The notes: generated from the letters alone by a model not told the origin. A stretch of DNA of 64,000 nt from Streptomyces sp. NBC_01775 (GCF_035917675.1 NZ_CP109105.1:211124-275123); one strand, 5' to 3'; shown: positions 1 through 9,191, counted from the first letter of the stretch. Numbers and translations are program-made.

Positions 1-1
1 C

Positions 2-1468
2 GCTGCCGGCATCCGTCACCGCGACGTGAAGCCCGCCAACGTGATGCTGCGCCCGGACGGCGACGCGGTACTCACCGACTTCGGAATCGCCGCACTCCAG
101 CGAACCGGCTCAACGGACTCCGCCGTCGGGTCCGCGCCGCTGACCGCGACCGGAGAACTCATCGGCACGCCCGACTACCTCGCCCCCGAACGCATCCGGG
201 GCACGAACGACGACCCCGCCTCGGATCTGTGGTCGCTGGGCATGACGCTGTACGTCTGCGTCGAGGGCCACAACCCGCTGCGCCGGCAGACCTCACTGGC
301 CACAATGGCGGCCGTCCTCGACGGCGCGGTGCCGCCGCCCGTCCGGGCCGGGGCTCTGGCGCCCGTGCTGACGGAACTCCTCGTAACAGACTCGGCGGCG
401 AGGCCCTCTGCCGAGCGGCTCGACGCCATGCTGGCCGCGGCGGAAAGCGGCAAGGGCACGACGGCCAAGCTCCCCGAGGCGTTTCAGACCACCCAGACCG
501 CCCGGGTCCCGGCTCGGGAACCGGGCCCTATGCCACCGCCCGCCGCCCCGTCTCGCCGTAGGCGTTCATGGCTGATCGCCGGAGCGACGATGGTGGCCAC
601 CGTGCTGGTCGCGGTCACGGCATACACCCTGGGGAATTCCTCCGGCGACGGCAACAAGGCATCGGGCGGGGCCAGCAGCCCGGGCCAGCAGGAGAACAAA
701 CTCCAGCTCGTGAAGCCCGGAACACTCAGGGTCGCCACATACTCCACGGGTGCGCTCGATTCCAAAGACGCAAGCGGCGATGTGTCCAGTCTCGACGTTG
801 ATCTGGCCAAAGCGCTCGGCGAGCAACTCGGCCTGAAGGTGGAGATTGTCGACACAGAAGGCTACGAGGGGCTCAGCGGCCTGAGGGAAAGGAGTTACGA
901 CCTGGTCATGCCGACGGACGTCCCGACGAGCGTGGACGACCACGGCTACGACACGGAGGCACGAGAGGGCGTCGACTTGGTCCACTACTTTGACTCCGGA
1001 TACACGGTCTACACCACGTGGGCGACGGCCCACGACATCCACTCGTGGGCCGATCTCTGCGGCATGCGTGTCGCCACGCGCTACAACGACGAAGCGGCCG
1101 AGAAAGCCATCCGGGCGGCGTCCTACAAGGAGTGCGGCCCGAAACCGATCAAGCAGACGTCCGAGGACGGCCTTAAACTCGACGACGTGGATTGGCTCCG
1201 TAAGCGCTCCATAGACGCGGTGGTCACCGACCTTGATTACGCCGTCTACAGGGCAAAGAACACCGATGGCGACTTCCACCTGCCGGACGGCGACCTGACC
1301 GACGGCGCCCCCATCGGCATCGCTGTGAACAAGTCCAACACCGCGCTGCGCGACGCCACCCGGAAGGCCCTCAACGCGCTCATCAACAGCGGCGAATACG
1401 GCAAGATTCTTTCCGACTGGGGCCTTGAGCACGGCGCCGTCACCACCGCCCAGATCATCCGAGGCTGA
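2..1468 (+). CDS. Ser/Thr protein kinase fused to a solute-binding sensor domain (5' end outside window)
   Basis: The open frame enters from the left edge; the first visible residues contain the kinase catalytic loop HRDVKPAN, so the N-lobe is missing. DFG (about residue 26 of the visible part) and the APE-type motif YLAPER (about 61) follow, then a proline-rich linker, one membrane segment (about 190-212) and an extracytoplasmic domain that reads like a bacterial family-3 solute-binding protein (starts LVKPGTLRVATYS). By family knowledge the kinase phosphorylates cytoplasmic Ser/Thr targets. The outer domain probably senses a small ligand such as an amino acid, in place of the PASTA repeats of PknB. 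The join is continuous in one frame, so it is a true fusion. Ligand and targets are unknown. Confidence 0.88.
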   Translation, partial: AAGIRHRDVKPANVMLRPDGDAVLTDFGIAALQRTGSTDSAVGSAPLTATGELIGTPDYLAPERIRGTNDDPASDLWSLGMTLYVCVEGHNPLRRQTSLATMAAVLDGAVPPPVRAGALAPVLTELLVTDSAARPSAERLDAMLAAAESGKGTTAKLPEAFQTTQTARVPAREPGPMPPPAAPSRRRRSWLIAGATMVATVLVAVTAYTLGNSSGDGNKASGGASSPGQQENKLQLVKPGTLRVATYSTGALDSKDASGDVSSLDVDLAKALGEQLGLKVEIVDTEGYEGLSGLRERSYDLVMPTDVPTSVDDHGYDTEAREGVDLVHYFDSGYTVYTTWATAHDIHSWADLCGMRVATRYNDEAAEKAIRAASYKECGPKPIKQTSEDGLKLDDVDWLRKRSIDAVVTDLDYAVYRAKNTDGDFHLPDGDLTDGAPIGIAVNKSNTALRDATRKALNALINSGEYGKILSDWGLEHGAVTTAQIIRG

Positions 1469-1520
1469 CCCCGGCCCTCACCCGCGGCACCCTGCCCCGA
1501 TACTCAGGCACCCGGGAGCA

Positions 1521-1910
1521 TCATCGGCCCTGCCCAGCTACCCCCGGCGGCAGCCAAGCCGAGTCCACGGCCATTGCGGATCGCCCGCCAAGAGACGTTG
1601 TACTTGCGCCCACGCGCGCCGCATCTTCATGCTCCGCAGCGATTCGGCCAGCATACGTGCGGTACGCCTTGCGCCCGGCCCGGGTGCCGCCGTCAGCGGC
1701 GAGGGCAACACACTGCTTCAGCGCGGCTTGGTGGAGCACGAGCGGAGCGGTAACGCGCACCGAGTAGCCCTGCCCGCGGCGGATCGTCCGGCCGCTGCGC
1801 AGTGACTCCCGGATATCGGAGACCTTGGTGGCCTTGAGGTGCTCGGCGAGCAGGCCGGGCATGTCGATAGCGTGCAGCGACTCGTGATGGCGATTCTTGA
1901 AAACGACCAC
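1521..1910 (-). CDS. Hypothetical 129-aa protein beside IS481 remnant
   Basis: A GTG start is preceded by AGGAG about 12 nt upstream. The protein is basic and the part around YSVRVTAPLVLHQAALKQC reads as real coding sequence; the C-terminal third looks less protein-like. The adjoining transposase frame runs into this gene from upstream, so the IS end lies just before its start and may have removed the native promoter or N-terminus. I do not recognise the family. It could also be the tail of a larger gene truncated by the insertion. Confidence 0.4.
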   Translation of the reverse strand: MVVFKNRHHESLHAIDMPGLLAEHLKATKVSDIRESLRSGRTIRRGQGYSVRVTAPLVLHQAALKQCVALAADGGTRAGRKAYRTYAGRIAAEHEDAARVGASTTSLGGRSAMAVDSAWLPPGVAGQGR

Positions 1911-1934
1911 GTGTGCTCTTCACTCCTGTAGGAG

Positions 1935-2922
1935 GCCAGGACGTTACTTACGGCTGCCTGGAGTCGCGATGCTGGAGGTTTTCCATCGGTGGCGCTGTGG
2001 GGCCGGTGATAGTTGTAGTGGATGTTCCAGGCTCCGAGGGCCTCGGGGCGCTGGTCCTCTGAGGTCCAAGTGCGGGCGTAGAGGAAATCCTCGGAGATGA
2101 TCCGGTTGTAGCGCTCTACTTTGCCGTTGTGGCGAGGCGTGTATGGGGTGATGCGCTGATGCCGAGACCCAAGCAGTGCGCGGGCGAAGGCCCCAGCGCG
2201 GTAGCACGCCCCGTTGTCCGTGATGATCCGCTCGATGTGGGCAATGCCGTGCGCGGCGAACCAGGCACGGGCTCGGTGCACGAACGCGATCGCCGTGACG
2301 GCCTTCTCGTCTGAGAGTGCTTCGGTGTAGGCAAGGCGGGAGTAGCCGTCGATCGCGGAGTGCAGGTAGACGTAGCCTCCGCGCTGGGTCTTTCGCTTCG
2401 AGCGTTCGGCGAACTTGGCTCCGTCAGATCCGCGGCCGTGTGCACGCCACCCTCCGCCGTCGGGGATGCGCCCGACCTTCTTCACGTCGATGTGGACCAT
2501 GTGCCCGGGACGCAACGCGCGATGATCTTGCGCGGTTCGCGGTTGGTTTCACCGTTGGGGTCGATGAAGCGACGATGATTGAGGCCGAGTGCCGCGAGGT
2601 GACGAGTTACAGTGCGCCGGCCGATCTGGATTCCGTCTGCTTCGAGCTCAAAGGCGATCCGCGAGGCCGACCATTTATGGGTACGACGCATCTCTTCGAT
2701 CCGGGTGACAACCGTCGGGTCCGTCGCCGCGGGTTGGTGCTGGGGCGTGGAGGTTCGGTCGACCAGCCCGAGTTCACCGTAGCGCCGGTACCGGTTTATC
2801 CACTTTGACGCGGTCGCGCGGGAGATCCCCATCTCTGCCGCGACATGGGCGATCGGCTGGGTCTGGCAACGAGCGATAAGCCGACGTCGGCCCTCTGGCG
2901 TCAGTGGCGCGTTCTTATGCAT
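1935..2922 (-). pseudogene. IS481-family transposase, split by a frameshift
   Basis: The N-terminal piece (ATG at 2922) has a helix-turn-helix region (GISRATASKWINRYRRYG) and the arginine-rich pre-catalytic segment. The C-terminal piece, in another frame from about 2515, has the DDE core: HIDVKKVGRIPDGG, a TDNGACYR segment and the HNGKVERYNR motif with the final Glu. The switch is at about 2505-2515, where the first frame ends GTWSTST while the second begins RPGHMVHID. One base change of length would restore a normal transposase of about 320 aa. The IS termini could not be placed exactly; the left end is near 1930 and the right end is close to the ATG. Confidence 0.8.
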
Positions 2923-3409
2923 CGCGCGTCCCGTCTTCCGCTGATGCGTATGTCTTGATTCGGGCTGTGTGGCCTGGGATGTGGGTGGTGGCGCGGAGTG
3001 CGATCAGGTCCTGCCAGGGCATGTGCTGTTCGGGAAGGGGGGCGCCGGCACGGTCGAAGAGACGCAGGAGCACGGGACTGTCAGCCGCCTGGTCGGGGAC
3101 GACGCCGAGTGCCTCGCGGAGCGCGTGGGCATGGTCGCGGACCATCGCAACGCGTTGCCGATGAGTGGTGGAAGCGATGAGCTCGGCGATCACGCCCTGG
3201 TCCATTGCGTCCTGAATGTCGACGATGGCATGGCGTCCGCGGTGGATGTCGCGGGCCGCTTCGGTGAGGAGTGGGTCGCTGAGCGCGATATGGCTCAACG
3301 TCCAGTCGATGTCCTCGCGCGCTGATGCTGCGTAGCCTGCTGTGTCCGGAATTGACTCGGCGAGCCTGAGGAGGTTTCGGTAGGCGGCCTCGAGTTCAGT
3401 GGTGTCCAT
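2915..3409 (-). CDS. Hypothetical 164-aa helical protein downstream of MFS exporter
   Basis: ATG at 3409 has a GGAGG ribosome site 4 nt upstream (3413-3418) and lies 29 bp behind the stop of the MFS gene, so the two are probably co-transcribed. The protein is soluble, rich in Ala, Leu and Glu and predicted mostly helical (DTTELEAAYRNLLRLAES near the start). No catalytic motif is visible and the family is not recognised. Its TAA overlaps the region of the transposase ATG, so the insertion element landed immediately behind it. Confidence 0.6.
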   Translation of the reverse strand: MDTTELEAAYRNLLRLAESIPDTAGYAASAREDIDWTLSHIALSDPLLTEAARDIHRGRHAIVDIQDAMDQGVIAELIASTTHRQRVAMVRDHAHALREALGVVPDQAADSPVLLRLFDRAGAPLPEQHMPWQDLIALRATTHIPGHTARIKTYASAEDGTRDA

Positions 3410-3438
3410 GGGCCCTCCAAGGTGTGGGGTGATCCGGG

Positions 3439-4719
3439 CTACTTGCTGAGCACTGCGGCGGTGTCGCGGTTGGTGCGGGAGAGTGCGGCGAGCACGAGCA
3501 GGCACAAGAGGGCGACGACTCCGGCGAACCAGGTCATGGCCGTGGCGAGGTCGAAGATGGTGGCCAGGACGCCGACACCGAGCACGGGTAGTCCTACGCC
3601 GGTGTAGACGATGACGTAGAAGCTGGAGAGCACCTCGGCGTGCCGGGTGGAAGGGGCATTGTTGTTCACGGTGGTGAGGCCGCCGAGGAACACCAGCCCG
3701 TGGCCGGCCCCGGCGAGGACGGCGGCGGCCAGCAGCAGTTCGAGCGAGGGTGTGTTCCCGACCATCACGAGCAGCCCCAGTCCCGCTGCCAGGATTGGCA
3801 GTCCAGCGAGCTGAAGATGGCGCGGACGCCGTCCGTAGGTGATGAGTTGGACAGCGACAGAGCTGGCCAGCATGAGCGCTGAGGTACCTCCGCCAAGAAG
3901 CAGGTTCGTACTGCCCGTCAGCGTCGCCACGTAGGTCGGAATGAGGGTGAGGAAGAGCCCGATGACCCCGAAGGCGAGGAAGTTGGCGCTTCCGCTGGTC
4001 ATGAACACTGTTCGCATGGCGGCCGGAATCTGAGGTCGTCGAGGACGCCACTGTGTCGCCTGGCGGGTCGAGGGCATCCGCGTGACCGCGACGGCCGCGG
4101 GAATGAGGAGCACGATCTCAACGGCGAACGGCGTCACATCGGGAGCAGTTGCGTACTCGGCGATCAGCCCTCCCAGCACCGGTCCCAGGCCCAGGCCGCC
4201 GACTGACGCCACCGTGGTGACCAGCGCGGCCTTGCGGCGGCTGCCGGTGGGTTCGAGTTCGCTGAGCGCAGCTGTCAGAGCTCCGGATGCCGCCCCAACC
4301 GAGAGGCCCTGCAAGATACGGGCGGCGAAAAGCCACCCGGTGTTGGTGGCCAGCGCGAACGCGAGTGATCCCACGGCCGCCAACATCAGAGCTGGCAGCA
4401 GGACCCGGCGTCGCCCGATCGCATCGGAGAGTGGGCCGGCCACGAGCAGGGATGGGACGAGGGTCGCGACGTAGACGGCGAAGATCAGCGTGACGACGAA
4501 CGGGGAGAACCCGAACGCCGTTTCGTAGCTGCGATACAGCGGTGTGGGCAGGTTGGTCCCGGTAAGCAGGATCAGCAGCGCGTACGCCGTCGCCCAGAAC
4601 CTCCACCGGCTCGCCCCGGCGGCCATCCGTGCGCGGGCACCCGATGCTGCTGAGCCCGCAGGCTGAACCACACTCTGAGCGCCGTCGTCGGCCGCCCTGC
4701 CACCATGCCTCATGTTCAT
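3439..4719 (-). CDS. MFS transporter (drug-exporter type)
   Basis: About 426 aa with some 12 hydrophobic segments. The loop after TM2 carries GPLSDAIGRRRVLLP, the standard MFS motif A, and TM5 has a glycine-rich stretch (GGLGLGPVLGG) like motif C of exporters. By family it should move small hydrophobic compounds out of the cell by proton antiport. The start was set at ATG 4719 (or 4713), because upstream codons fall within the operator region shared with the divergent ArsR gene. It shares that operator, so repression relieved by a ligand is the likely control. Confidence 0.85.
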   Translation of the reverse strand: MNMRHGGRAADDGAQSVVQPAGSAASGARARMAAGASRWRFWATAYALLILLTGTNLPTPLYRSYETAFGFSPFVVTLIFAVYVATLVPSLLVAGPLSDAIGRRRVLLPALMLAAVGSLAFALATNTGWLFAARILQGLSVGAASGALTAALSELEPTGSRRKAALVTTVASVGGLGLGPVLGGLIAEYATAPDVTPFAVEIVLLIPAAVAVTRMPSTRQATQWRPRRPQIPAAMRTVFMTSGSANFLAFGVIGLFLTLIPTYVATLTGSTNLLLGGGTSALMLASSVAVQLITYGRRPRHLQLAGLPILAAGLGLLVMVGNTPSLELLLAAAVLAGAGHGLVFLGGLTTVNNNAPSTRHAEVLSSFYVIVYTGVGLPVLGVGVLATIFDLATAMTWFAGVVALLCLLVLAALSRTNRDTAAVLSK

Positions 4720-4725
4720 GGTTGC

Positions 4726-4764
4726 CGAACATAGCAGATGTTCGTGCACGCTGAACATGTTCGG
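4726..4764. promoter_or_regulatory. Paired palindromic operators between MFS and ArsR genes
   Basis: Two related inverted repeats lie in the divergent intergenic region: CGAACAT at 4726-4732 with ATGTTCG at 4738-4744, and the compact palindrome GAACATGTTC at 4753-4762. They share the half-site GAACAT, are one to two helical turns apart and sit where both promoters must lie. They are the obvious binding sites for the ArsR-type repressor encoded to the right. Confidence 0.7.
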
Positions 4765-4777
4765 TAGAGTGGGAGTC

Positions 4778-5125
4778 ATGGCCAGTAGGACTGCAACCAA
4801 GCTCGTGCACCCAGCCCCCGGCGAGGTGGAGTTCACGGTCGTCCTGGCAGCACTCAGCGACCCGGTCCGATTGGCCATCGTTGCGCGGCTCGCCCAGGTC
4901 GAACCCGAAGGCGAACTGGCCTGTACGACATTCGCGCTGCCCGTCAGCAAGTCAACCCAAAGCGGCCACTTCAAGACCCTCCGCGAAGCGGGAGTGATCT
5001 ACCAGCGAGACGAAGGCACCAGGCGCCTGAACCGACTCCGGCGTACCGACCTCGACAATCGCTTTCCCGGGCTCCTCGACCTCGCCATCCCGCAAGGACA
5101 CAACATCATCAAGAGCTGGACATAA
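4778..5125 (+). CDS. ArsR-family winged-helix repressor
   Basis: A 115-aa protein; ATG at 4778 follows a weak GGGAG. It contains the ArsR signature ALSDPVRLAIVARLA (about residues 23-37) and the recognition helix region SKSTQSGHFKTLREAGVI (about 66-83). Metal-binding cysteine pairs of classical ArsR/SmtB sensors are absent, with a single Cys in ACTTF, so it is more likely a sensor of an organic ligand. It is divergent from the MFS exporter with palindromes between them, the usual arrangement for a repressor controlling the exporter and itself. Confidence 0.85.
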   Translation: MASRTATKLVHPAPGEVEFTVVLAALSDPVRLAIVARLAQVEPEGELACTTFALPVSKSTQSGHFKTLREAGVIYQRDEGTRRLNRLRRTDLDNRFPGLLDLAIPQGHNIIKSWT

Positions 5126-5415
5126 CCACTACGCAGGCGTCAACAACCTCATGTCCAACAACATCTAGGACCCCGGCGAGCATCGTGACGAACAGTTTGG
5201 CCTGCGGGTCGTCGGCCGCGAGATCGAAGCCGGACCATGCGCCGGTGGCGATGTGCAGGTGCAGGCCGCGCCGCTGTAGGGCTTCCCGGATCTGGATGAC
5301 ATCCTTGGTCGAGCGGAACAGCCGCGCGGCGTCCGCGATGCGGATGGTGTCGCCGACCGCTGCTTCATCGAGCAACTGGCGGAATCCGGATCGGTTGATC
5401 GCGTAGACGATTCTC
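5109..5415 (-). pseudogene. Serine-recombinase N-terminal domain fragment
   Basis: The frame reads NRSGFRQLLDEAAVGDTIRI and ends with KLFVTMLAGVLD, which matches the middle of a resolvase/invertase catalytic domain (the D-R-LxR-loop region). The N-terminal catalytic serine segment and the DNA-binding C-terminus are both missing. The fragment joins directly onto the repeat patch and methyltransferase remnant upstream, so this is a scar of an old mobile element. Confidence 0.55.
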
Positions 5416-5418
5416 GGT

Positions 5419-5600
5419 CGCCCTGGAGGGCGACCGCCACCCTCCGGGGCGACCGAGGATCGCAACCACACCGGCCCGGCGTAGATGGGCCACAGGATGT
5501 TGTGGCGGTCGTCCTCCGCGTCCTCCGGGGCGACTGGGGATCGCAACCTCGCCCTGGTCGACGACGAGGGCCACGACGCGGGGTGGCGGTCGTCCTCCGT
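5419..5600. repeat. Degenerate direct repeats with constant 81-bp period (CRISPR-like remnant)
   Basis: On the plus strand CCTCCGGGGCGAC..GGATCGCAAC occurs at 5441-5466 and 5522-5547, and GTGGCGGTCGTCCTCCG at 5502-5518 and 5583-5599. Both pairs are exactly 81 bp apart. Read on the minus strand this gives a repeat of about 46 nt starting GTTGCGATCC, separated by two unrelated 35-nt sequences. That geometry resembles two spacers between decayed CRISPR repeats. No cas gene is nearby and the repeat is longer than most, so a simple tandem duplication remains possible. Confidence 0.35.
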
Positions 5601-5830
5601 AGCCGACGTGGTGGGGTGCGGCGTCGCGGGCAGGCATGAACTTGGCGAGGCCGCGGACGTGCCCGACGGCCTGGTGCGCGTCGTCGGAGACGGTGAGCGC
5701 GACGTGTCCCAGGCGGCCCCAGGGTGTGCCGGGTCTGGCCTGGGCCACCCAGTTCCAGGGGATCGTCTTGACAGCGTAGGTAGCGATGATCCGCTCGTAC
5801 CCGTCGCCGGGCTATCCGGAACCAGACCCC
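5600..5830 (-). pseudogene. Methyltransferase remnant (PIMT-like), copy A
   Basis: The minus strand reads TPWGRLGHVALTVSDD followed by GHVRGLAKFMPARD. I associate these with the C-terminal half of protein-L-isoaspartate-methyltransferase-like enzymes that accompany ATP-grasp peptide (graspetide) loci in Streptomyces. The upstream part (ATYAV-K-TIPWNWVAQ region, about 5740-5800) is in a different frame, and the gene is broken on both sides. A second, equally broken copy lies at 20850-21300 on the opposite strand. Confidence 0.5.
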
Positions 5831-5979
5831 CGGCACACGCCGCCCTAGCAGCAGCGCCTTGCCCTCCCGCCACCGCCGCTCACCGAGCCACGGACCGCCG
5901 GAAGATCAGCGGCTCGCAACGATCTGGATACTCAACCCCGTTGATGGAACGATGAGTTGGGATGAAAGGTGGGGGTTTC

Positions 5980-7944
5980 GTGCAGGAGGACAGGCGGCGG
6001 ATCCAGACAGCGGTGCTGGGCAGCGCGGACTCGGACGAGCCGCTGATGCTGCCCCTGGAAGCGATCGAGCTGGACGTCTTCCGTCAGATACATGAGCACG
6101 ACACGTTCTGGTGCGGGCTGCTGCTCGGGGGCTGCGGCGGCCAGCTGACCACCAAGCTCTACACCGATCGGGTCTGTCACTTCGCCCACCATCCCGGCCC
6201 GGATGGTCTGCCGCACGAGTGTGGGCGGCGTGCTCGCGGAGTGGCCAGCGCCGACCACCTGTACGTCAAGGCCGCTGCCCGCACGTGGCTCCAGGACCAG
6301 GGGGCGCAGGTCCGCTTCGACTTCGCCCGTCCGGACGGGGCGCCGATCGGATCGGTCGTGGACATCGAGTCGCCGCGTGGCGCGCTGCGCGTGCACCTGG
6401 ACCAGGCGGTGCCGCCCTCGTGGGACGAAGGCCGCGAGCCGGTGCTGGGGGTGTCGGTGCCGGTCGACCGGGACACGCTGGTCGACCGCTGGTATGTGCA
6501 CCGTATCCGGCTGGAGAGCGAGGGCACCACGCGGCGCGTCCGGCTCGGCACCGAGGCGTTTGCACGGGCCACCGAGTGGTTCGGGCTGGCCGAGTGCGGC
6601 CTGTCCGAGCGGGGGCTGACAACACCGGCCGTCGAACGGATCGTCCAGGCCCGCCGAACACCCCCGCCCACAGGACGGCCCGGCAGAGTCGAGAGGGTGC
6701 CTCCCCTGCAGGCCCATGTCGAGTTGCTGCTGCGCCGCCTGGCCGGCGCACAAAGACAGCGGTCCGTGGCCATGATGGAACGGGCCTGCCGAGACATCGA
6801 AGCTGTGGGCGATGTGGATGAGTCACAACGGGCGCTCCTTGACCGCGCACTCCAGGACGCGCACCGCTGGCTGGAAGAAGAGACCCGGGCCCGCCGTGCG
6901 CTGTTCTTCGGTTTGGAGGAGGCGGTGCGCGCGCAGGACACTCCGACGGTCCGCGAGCTGCTGAAACGGGCCACAGCGATGGAGGACCGCACGGAGAGCG
7001 AGGATGCCGCCATCGAGGCGGCCCGCGGGCACTGCACGGTGGTCGCGCAGCGCGTCGTCAAGGAGGCGGCGGCCAAGCGCTTACGGAAGGGCCTGGGCGC
7101 GCTCAACCATAATGGCGGCCACAGCCTTCTCGGGCCCCAGCTGAGCAGCCAGGTGGCGAAACTTGTGCGGGCGCTGGCCGAGGCGGGCGACCTCGTCACG
7201 GCTGGGGAGAGAGAGCAGATTGCGGAGTGGAAAGCCCTCGCGGCCAAGCGGGTCGAGAGCGCCGAGCGCGCCGCCCGCAAGCCGGCGGCGGGTCACGAGA
7301 GGGCGCGCAGCCAGCCGAGGCCAAAGCGAGGGCGGGCTCAGGGAAGGCACGCTTCCTCCAATGGCGTTCAGGAACTGCTGGACGACCTGGAGCGCAAACG
7401 CAACGTCATCAGCGGGAAAGGGCTGCGGCGCAGGGTGACCCGGCTGGAGGAGTGCGCCGCCCCGGTCATGTCCTCCCTGACTCCGCAACAGCAGGAAGCC
7501 ATCGCCCGGTGGAAGCGCGAAGCCGCCGACAGCGTGCCCGCCCCGGAGCCGGGCAGGCACCAGTCGAAGGCGTCGGTGCCTGCCTCGCCTCCACGGGCCC
7601 GCACCACGGCGCGAAGCGACTTCGCCCGCGCCCGGTCCGAACCGGAGTTGGCCGCCGCGGTCCGCGATGTCCTCGAACACGCGGCCCGACTGGGCAAGAC
7701 CGTTACCTGGCCGCGGCTGTGCGCCTCAGTCAAGGGCCTGGCGGGGCTGTCGGAGGATAGCCAGCGCGCCGCACTGCGTCAGGCCGGGAACGTGCCCGGC
7801 CAGCCCGGACTCGCGCTCAGCGCTCTGATCACCACCGAGACAGGCGATCCTCATCCCCTCCACCGCGGCTTCGCCCCCGTTGGGAGTGATCAGACGGCCT
7901 GGCGCAGCAGTGTCCAGCAAGTCCACCGCCACTACCGGACGTAG
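5980..7944 (+). CDS. CoiA-like protein with long coiled-coil C-terminal region
   Basis: About 655 aa. GTG at 5980 has GGTGGGGG 4 nt upstream; the in-frame ATG at 5962 is the alternative. The N-terminus carries a zinc-ribbon/CoiA-like region (CGGQLTTKLYTDRVCHFAHH, then a later Cys) followed by a nuclease-like segment ending VDIES. The middle and C-terminal parts are long, charged and helical with two repeats of a unit resembling LLKRA...ITARG. CoiA family proteins are linked to handling of DNA taken up in competence; in Streptomyces they are accessory genes of unknown role. The downstream 200 bp up to the Tn3 transposon contain no clear gene. Confidence 0.7.
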   Translation: MQEDRRRIQTAVLGSADSDEPLMLPLEAIELDVFRQIHEHDTFWCGLLLGGCGGQLTTKLYTDRVCHFAHHPGPDGLPHECGRRARGVASADHLYVKAAARTWLQDQGAQVRFDFARPDGAPIGSVVDIESPRGALRVHLDQAVPPSWDEGREPVLGVSVPVDRDTLVDRWYVHRIRLESEGTTRRVRLGTEAFARATEWFGLAECGLSERGLTTPAVERIVQARRTPPPTGRPGRVERVPPLQAHVELLLRRLAGAQRQRSVAMMERACRDIEAVGDVDESQRALLDRALQDAHRWLEEETRARRALFFGLEEAVRAQDTPTVRELLKRATAMEDRTESEDAAIEAARGHCTVVAQRVVKEAAAKRLRKGLGALNHNGGHSLLGPQLSSQVAKLVRALAEAGDLVTAGEREQIAEWKALAAKRVESAERAARKPAAGHERARSQPRPKRGRAQGRHASSNGVQELLDDLERKRNVISGKGLRRRVTRLEECAAPVMSSLTPQQQEAIARWKREAADSVPAPEPGRHQSKASVPASPPRARTTARSDFARARSEPELAAAVRDVLEHAARLGKTVTWPRLCASVKGLAGLSEDSQRAALRQAGNVPGQPGLALSALITTETGDPHPLHRGFAPVGSDQTAWRSSVQQVHRHYRT

Positions 7945-8143
7945 CTGCCCCGGGGAACGCCGACTGCGCCGGGGCGACAACGTCGGGGACGCGGCGCGCA
8001 CCTACCCGCTTCGGTGCCCTTTTTGGCGTGACCGCACCGCTGGCCCTGAGCTGTTTGCGATCCCCGGCCCTGATGGCGCGGTGTCCGAGCGGGCCGGGCG
8101 GCTGGGGAAAGGTGCTGTCGGGCTTGTGGCGAACGGGTGAGGC

Positions 8144-8181
8144 GGCCCTGTTCTCCCGAAGCTGCCGCGAAGTGACAAGTA
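8144..8181 (+). repeat. Tn3 left terminal inverted repeat (38 bp)
   Basis: Begins GGCCCTGTTCTCCCG and ends GACAAGTA; it is the exact reverse complement of 19385-19422. GAGGC precedes it. Confidence 0.95.
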
Positions 8182-8183
8182 AC

Positions 8184-9191
8184 TCAGCGTGTCGTTAGGG
8201 CCTTGGCTTCTGTGCGAGGTTCAGGCACCTCGCTGCCGGTGAGGGCGGCGAAGTCGACGTGGGCCTGTTCGATGGCTTCGGGGTACGCCACCCGTTTCTC
8301 GTTCTCGGCGAGTGCGCGGTAGATGCTGGCGACGGACGGGCTCTGCCCCTTGCGCTTGCCGGTAGGGATGATCAGGTCGGGCTGGATCTGCTCGACGGAC
8401 TCGCCGTTCGCCCGCCTGAGGAGCACGGTGTGCAGCATGTCCTCGGTGATGACTGGCGGCCGGCCGCCGTGCTTGCCCTTGCGTGCCGCGGTGTCGAGCC
8501 CTTCCAGGGTCGACTCCCGGATGTTCTCCCGCTCGGTCTCCGCCATCGCTGCGAAGAACGCGAAGAGCAGCTTCCCTGGACCGGTGGGGTCGTAGATGCC
8601 GGGCAGGGGTCCGGCCAGCATCTCCAGGACCAGGCCGTGGGCGGTGAGGTGGTCGGCGAGGGCGGTGAGTTCGGCGGCGTCGCGGCCGAGCCGCTTCATC
8701 TCGTAGACGGTGAAGATGACCCGGCAGTGCGGGGCGTGCGCCTTGACCTCTCGCGCCGTCCGCAGTGCCTCCTCGAACTTCGGCCGGACCCGTACCCGGG
8801 TGCTGATCTTCTCGCTGAAGATTTTGTCCCTCGGGATGCCGTGCTTGCTGAGTGCGTCGAGCTGGGAGTCGAGTTCCTGCCCGAGCGTCGAGCAGCGGGC
8901 GTACCCGATGCGGATGTCCGCGCTCGGCAGGGCCGGGTCGATCGGCGCCGGGGGCGGGGTGCCCGGCCGCCACGGCCGGCCCGGTCCGCGGTCGGCGGGG
9001 GTCGGCACCCGCAACGCCTTCTTCAGCCGGGGCACCATCGTGAAGCGGCGGGTGTGGTAGGCGGAGGCCACCGCGCCACCGCGCGAGCGGCACGGCGAGC
9101 CGGGCTGCGCGTCACACTTCGGGCAGGTGTGCTGTTCGACGTCGTCCGCGTCCGACCGGTCGGTCGGGGAAGGCTGCTGAGGGTCCGTCAT
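8184..9191 (-). CDS. tnpR: Serine resolvase of the Tn3 transposon
   Basis: 335 aa, ATG at 9191, stop 2 bp inside the left terminal repeat. The catalytic domain starts RIGYARCSTLGQELDSQ (active serine in ARCS, about residue 100), with KRLGRDAAEL and the E-helix region AFFAAMAETERENI. A C-terminal HTH follows. The extra N-terminal 90 residues contain a CPKC...PC...H zinc-finger-like motif common in Streptomyces DNA-binding proteins and not in standard 185-aa TnpR. It should resolve cointegrates at a res site, most likely in the 163 bp between this gene and the hydrolase (9192-9354). Confidence 0.88.
   Translation of the reverse strand: MTDPQQPSPTDRSDADDVEQHTCPKCDAQPGSPCRSRGGAVASAYHTRRFTMVPRLKKALRVPTPADRGPGRPWRPGTPPPAPIDPALPSADIRIGYARCSTLGQELDSQLDALSKHGIPRDKIFSEKISTRVRVRPKFEEALRTAREVKAHAPHCRVIFTVYEMKRLGRDAAELTALADHLTAHGLVLEMLAGPLPGIYDPTGPGKLLFAFFAAMAETERENIRESTLEGLDTAARKGKHGGRPPVITEDMLHTVLLRRANGESVEQIQPDLIIPTGKRKGQSPSVASIYRALAENEKRVAYPEAIEQAHVDFAALTGSEVPEPRTEAKALTTR

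Noticed and set aside
2915..4051. A 378-codon minus-strand frame
   Set aside because: Only the last 164 codons (from 3409) are protein-like and have a ribosome site; the first part overlaps the MFS gene in the wrong frame.
8221..9093. A second minus-strand frame over the resolvase
   Set aside because: Arg/Pro/His-rich shadow of the resolvase.
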